Shown: positions 5,359 through 6,151 of the stretch, piece by piece
Position numbering within the stretch: position 1 is the stretch's first letter
Layout: every line of letters begins with the position of its first letter
Assembly (NCBI GenBank): GCA_016180165.1
Contig: JACPBU010000091.1
Span: 1-6,151 of the forward strand
DNA from: Candidatus Woesearchaeota archaeon
GTDB lineage: Archaea > Nanobdellota > Nanobdellia > Woesearchaeales > JACPBV01
Direction of reading: 5' to 3'
DNA length: 6,151 bases
Notes under the pieces: generated by a model
Told to the model about the DNA's origin: nothing
Databases searched by the model: none
The model's input: the letters and a program-made list of their open reading frames with translations, nothing else
Translations under genes and position numbers: made by a program

Positions 5359-6151
5359 ATGCCAAAGAAAAAACTTCCCGATCTGTCGGACTACCACGAT
5401 ATTGAAGTTGAGAAGACAAGAAAAAAAGGCGATAAGGAGTTCACGTATTTCCTTAGGATTCCCTTTGAATATATCCAGAAGATGGAAGTTTCGATTGCCA
5501 ATAAGCCGATGGTCAATCTCAGCTCAGGGCTCTACAGGCAGCTCTATTATTCCGATGGAACCCTTTGTGATGCCAATGGCGCAAGGGTTTTCATTGACGT
5601 GCTTATTACCGACAAGCATGAGATGCGGGCATTTCATTGGGCTTATGAAAAACATATGGAGAGGCTGGGGATCATTGACGAAAACGGCCTTGCCCTTGTC
5701 CCCGCATTCCTGAACGGTATGAGGGATTTGGGCCAGAATTCATGGCATGTCTTTTGGGAGCGGGATCCAGGGCTTGAATTTTTCCTTGAAGGGGCGTTTC
5801 TCGGCGGAAAGGGACATGTCTCATTACAGCAAAGGCAAAAAGACAGGTGGTTCAGGCTGTTGGAAGATGATATCTATGGCACCATGAGGGCGGCTGCCCA
5901 AAGGAATGATTTTTCAACGGGGAGATCCTATCGCTGCTTAACTATCCCAGTAAAAGGAAACCCAACAATACAAAATCTCAAGTTTGATGAAAAACAGGAT
6001 GTATATTCCAGTGATTTGGAGACCAAGCTGAGCGATTCTATCCTTTGGGCAGCTTCAGGCAAAGAGCTCGTGACTCATGGCATTGCAATGGATCCGATGG
6101 ATATTTTGGAGCAGTATTGCGGGGATCCGGCCCATATCATTCCTGTCAGCA
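5359..6151 (+). CDS. Unrecognised protein (3' partial)
   Basis: The frame is open from the ATG at 5359 to the window end with no stop, giving 264 complete codons. The start has a strong AGGAGGT site and lies 4 nt after kinase B. I do not recognise the family. The N-terminus is lysine-rich (MPKKKLPDLSDYHDIEVEKT) and the visible part is a soluble mix of charged and aromatic residues with no signal peptide or membrane segment, so it is probably cytoplasmic. Distinct segments include NLSSGLYRQLYYSDGTLCD (near residue 53), FHWAYEKHMERLGII (near 92), NSWHVFWERDPGLEFFLEGA (near 126), GGKGHVSLQQRQKDRWFRLL (near 149) and GIAMDPMDILEQYCGDPAHI (near 242). No glycine-rich nucleotide loop or zinc-ligand cluster is evident. 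Coding character is good: 12 of 15 arginine codons are AGA/AGG, as in its neighbours. Tight linkage to the kinases suggests a role in the same sugar pathway, but no specific function can be given. Confidence 0.85.
   Translation, partial: MPKKKLPDLSDYHDIEVEKTRKKGDKEFTYFLRIPFEYIQKMEVSIANKPMVNLSSGLYRQLYYSDGTLCDANGARVFIDVLITDKHEMRAFHWAYEKHMERLGIIDENGLALVPAFLNGMRDLGQNSWHVFWERDPGLEFFLEGAFLGGKGHVSLQQRQKDRWFRLLEDDIYGTMRAAAQRNDFSTGRSYRCLTIPVKGNPTIQNLKFDEKQDVYSSDLETKLSDSILWAASGKELVTHGIAMDPMDILEQYCGDPAHIIPVS

Overview
The window holds six genes, all on the + strand and tightly packed: two type II phosphomannose-isomerase-like cupins in tandem (the first cut by the left edge), a Gfo/Idh/MocA-family NAD(P)-dependent oxidoreductase, two PfkB-family carbohydrate kinases in tandem, and an unrecognised protein cut by the right edge. 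Spacings are 40 nt, an overlap, 97 nt, 6 nt and 4 nt, so this looks like one operon, or two transcription units split at the 97-nt gap (2582-2678).

Organism: most likely an archaeon, possibly an uncultured lineage. This is an inference from style, not from a marker gene. Ribosome sites are strong GGTGA/GGAGG types, GC looks moderate (a little below 50% by eye), and arginine is mostly AGA/AGG (12 of 15 arginine codons in the visible part of the last gene). The divergence of every protein from textbook family members fits a poorly sampled lineage. A bacterium is not excluded. No rRNA, tRNA, mobile element or CRISPR array is visible.

Layout: 1-499 cupin 1 (5' partial); 540-1136 cupin 2; 1121-2581 oxidoreductase with a glutamine-rich C-terminal tail; 2582-2678 the only sizeable spacer; 2679-4091 kinase A; 4098-5354 kinase B; 5359 to the end, unknown protein (3' partial).

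How the genes may work together: sugar-phosphate isomerase-like cupins, a sugar or sugar-nucleotide dehydrogenase and sugar kinases together suggest making or modifying an unusual phosphorylated or activated sugar, or breaking one down. The substrate cannot be read from the sequence. Two enzyme types each occur as a diverged tandem pair. Both cupins lack the second histidine of the metal motif, and kinase B has lost a conserved motif asparagine that kinase A keeps. One member of each pair may therefore be regulatory, a partner subunit, or specific for a different substrate. With the unknown sixth protein, this is a plausible undescribed carbohydrate-metabolism cassette, but that is a hypothesis.
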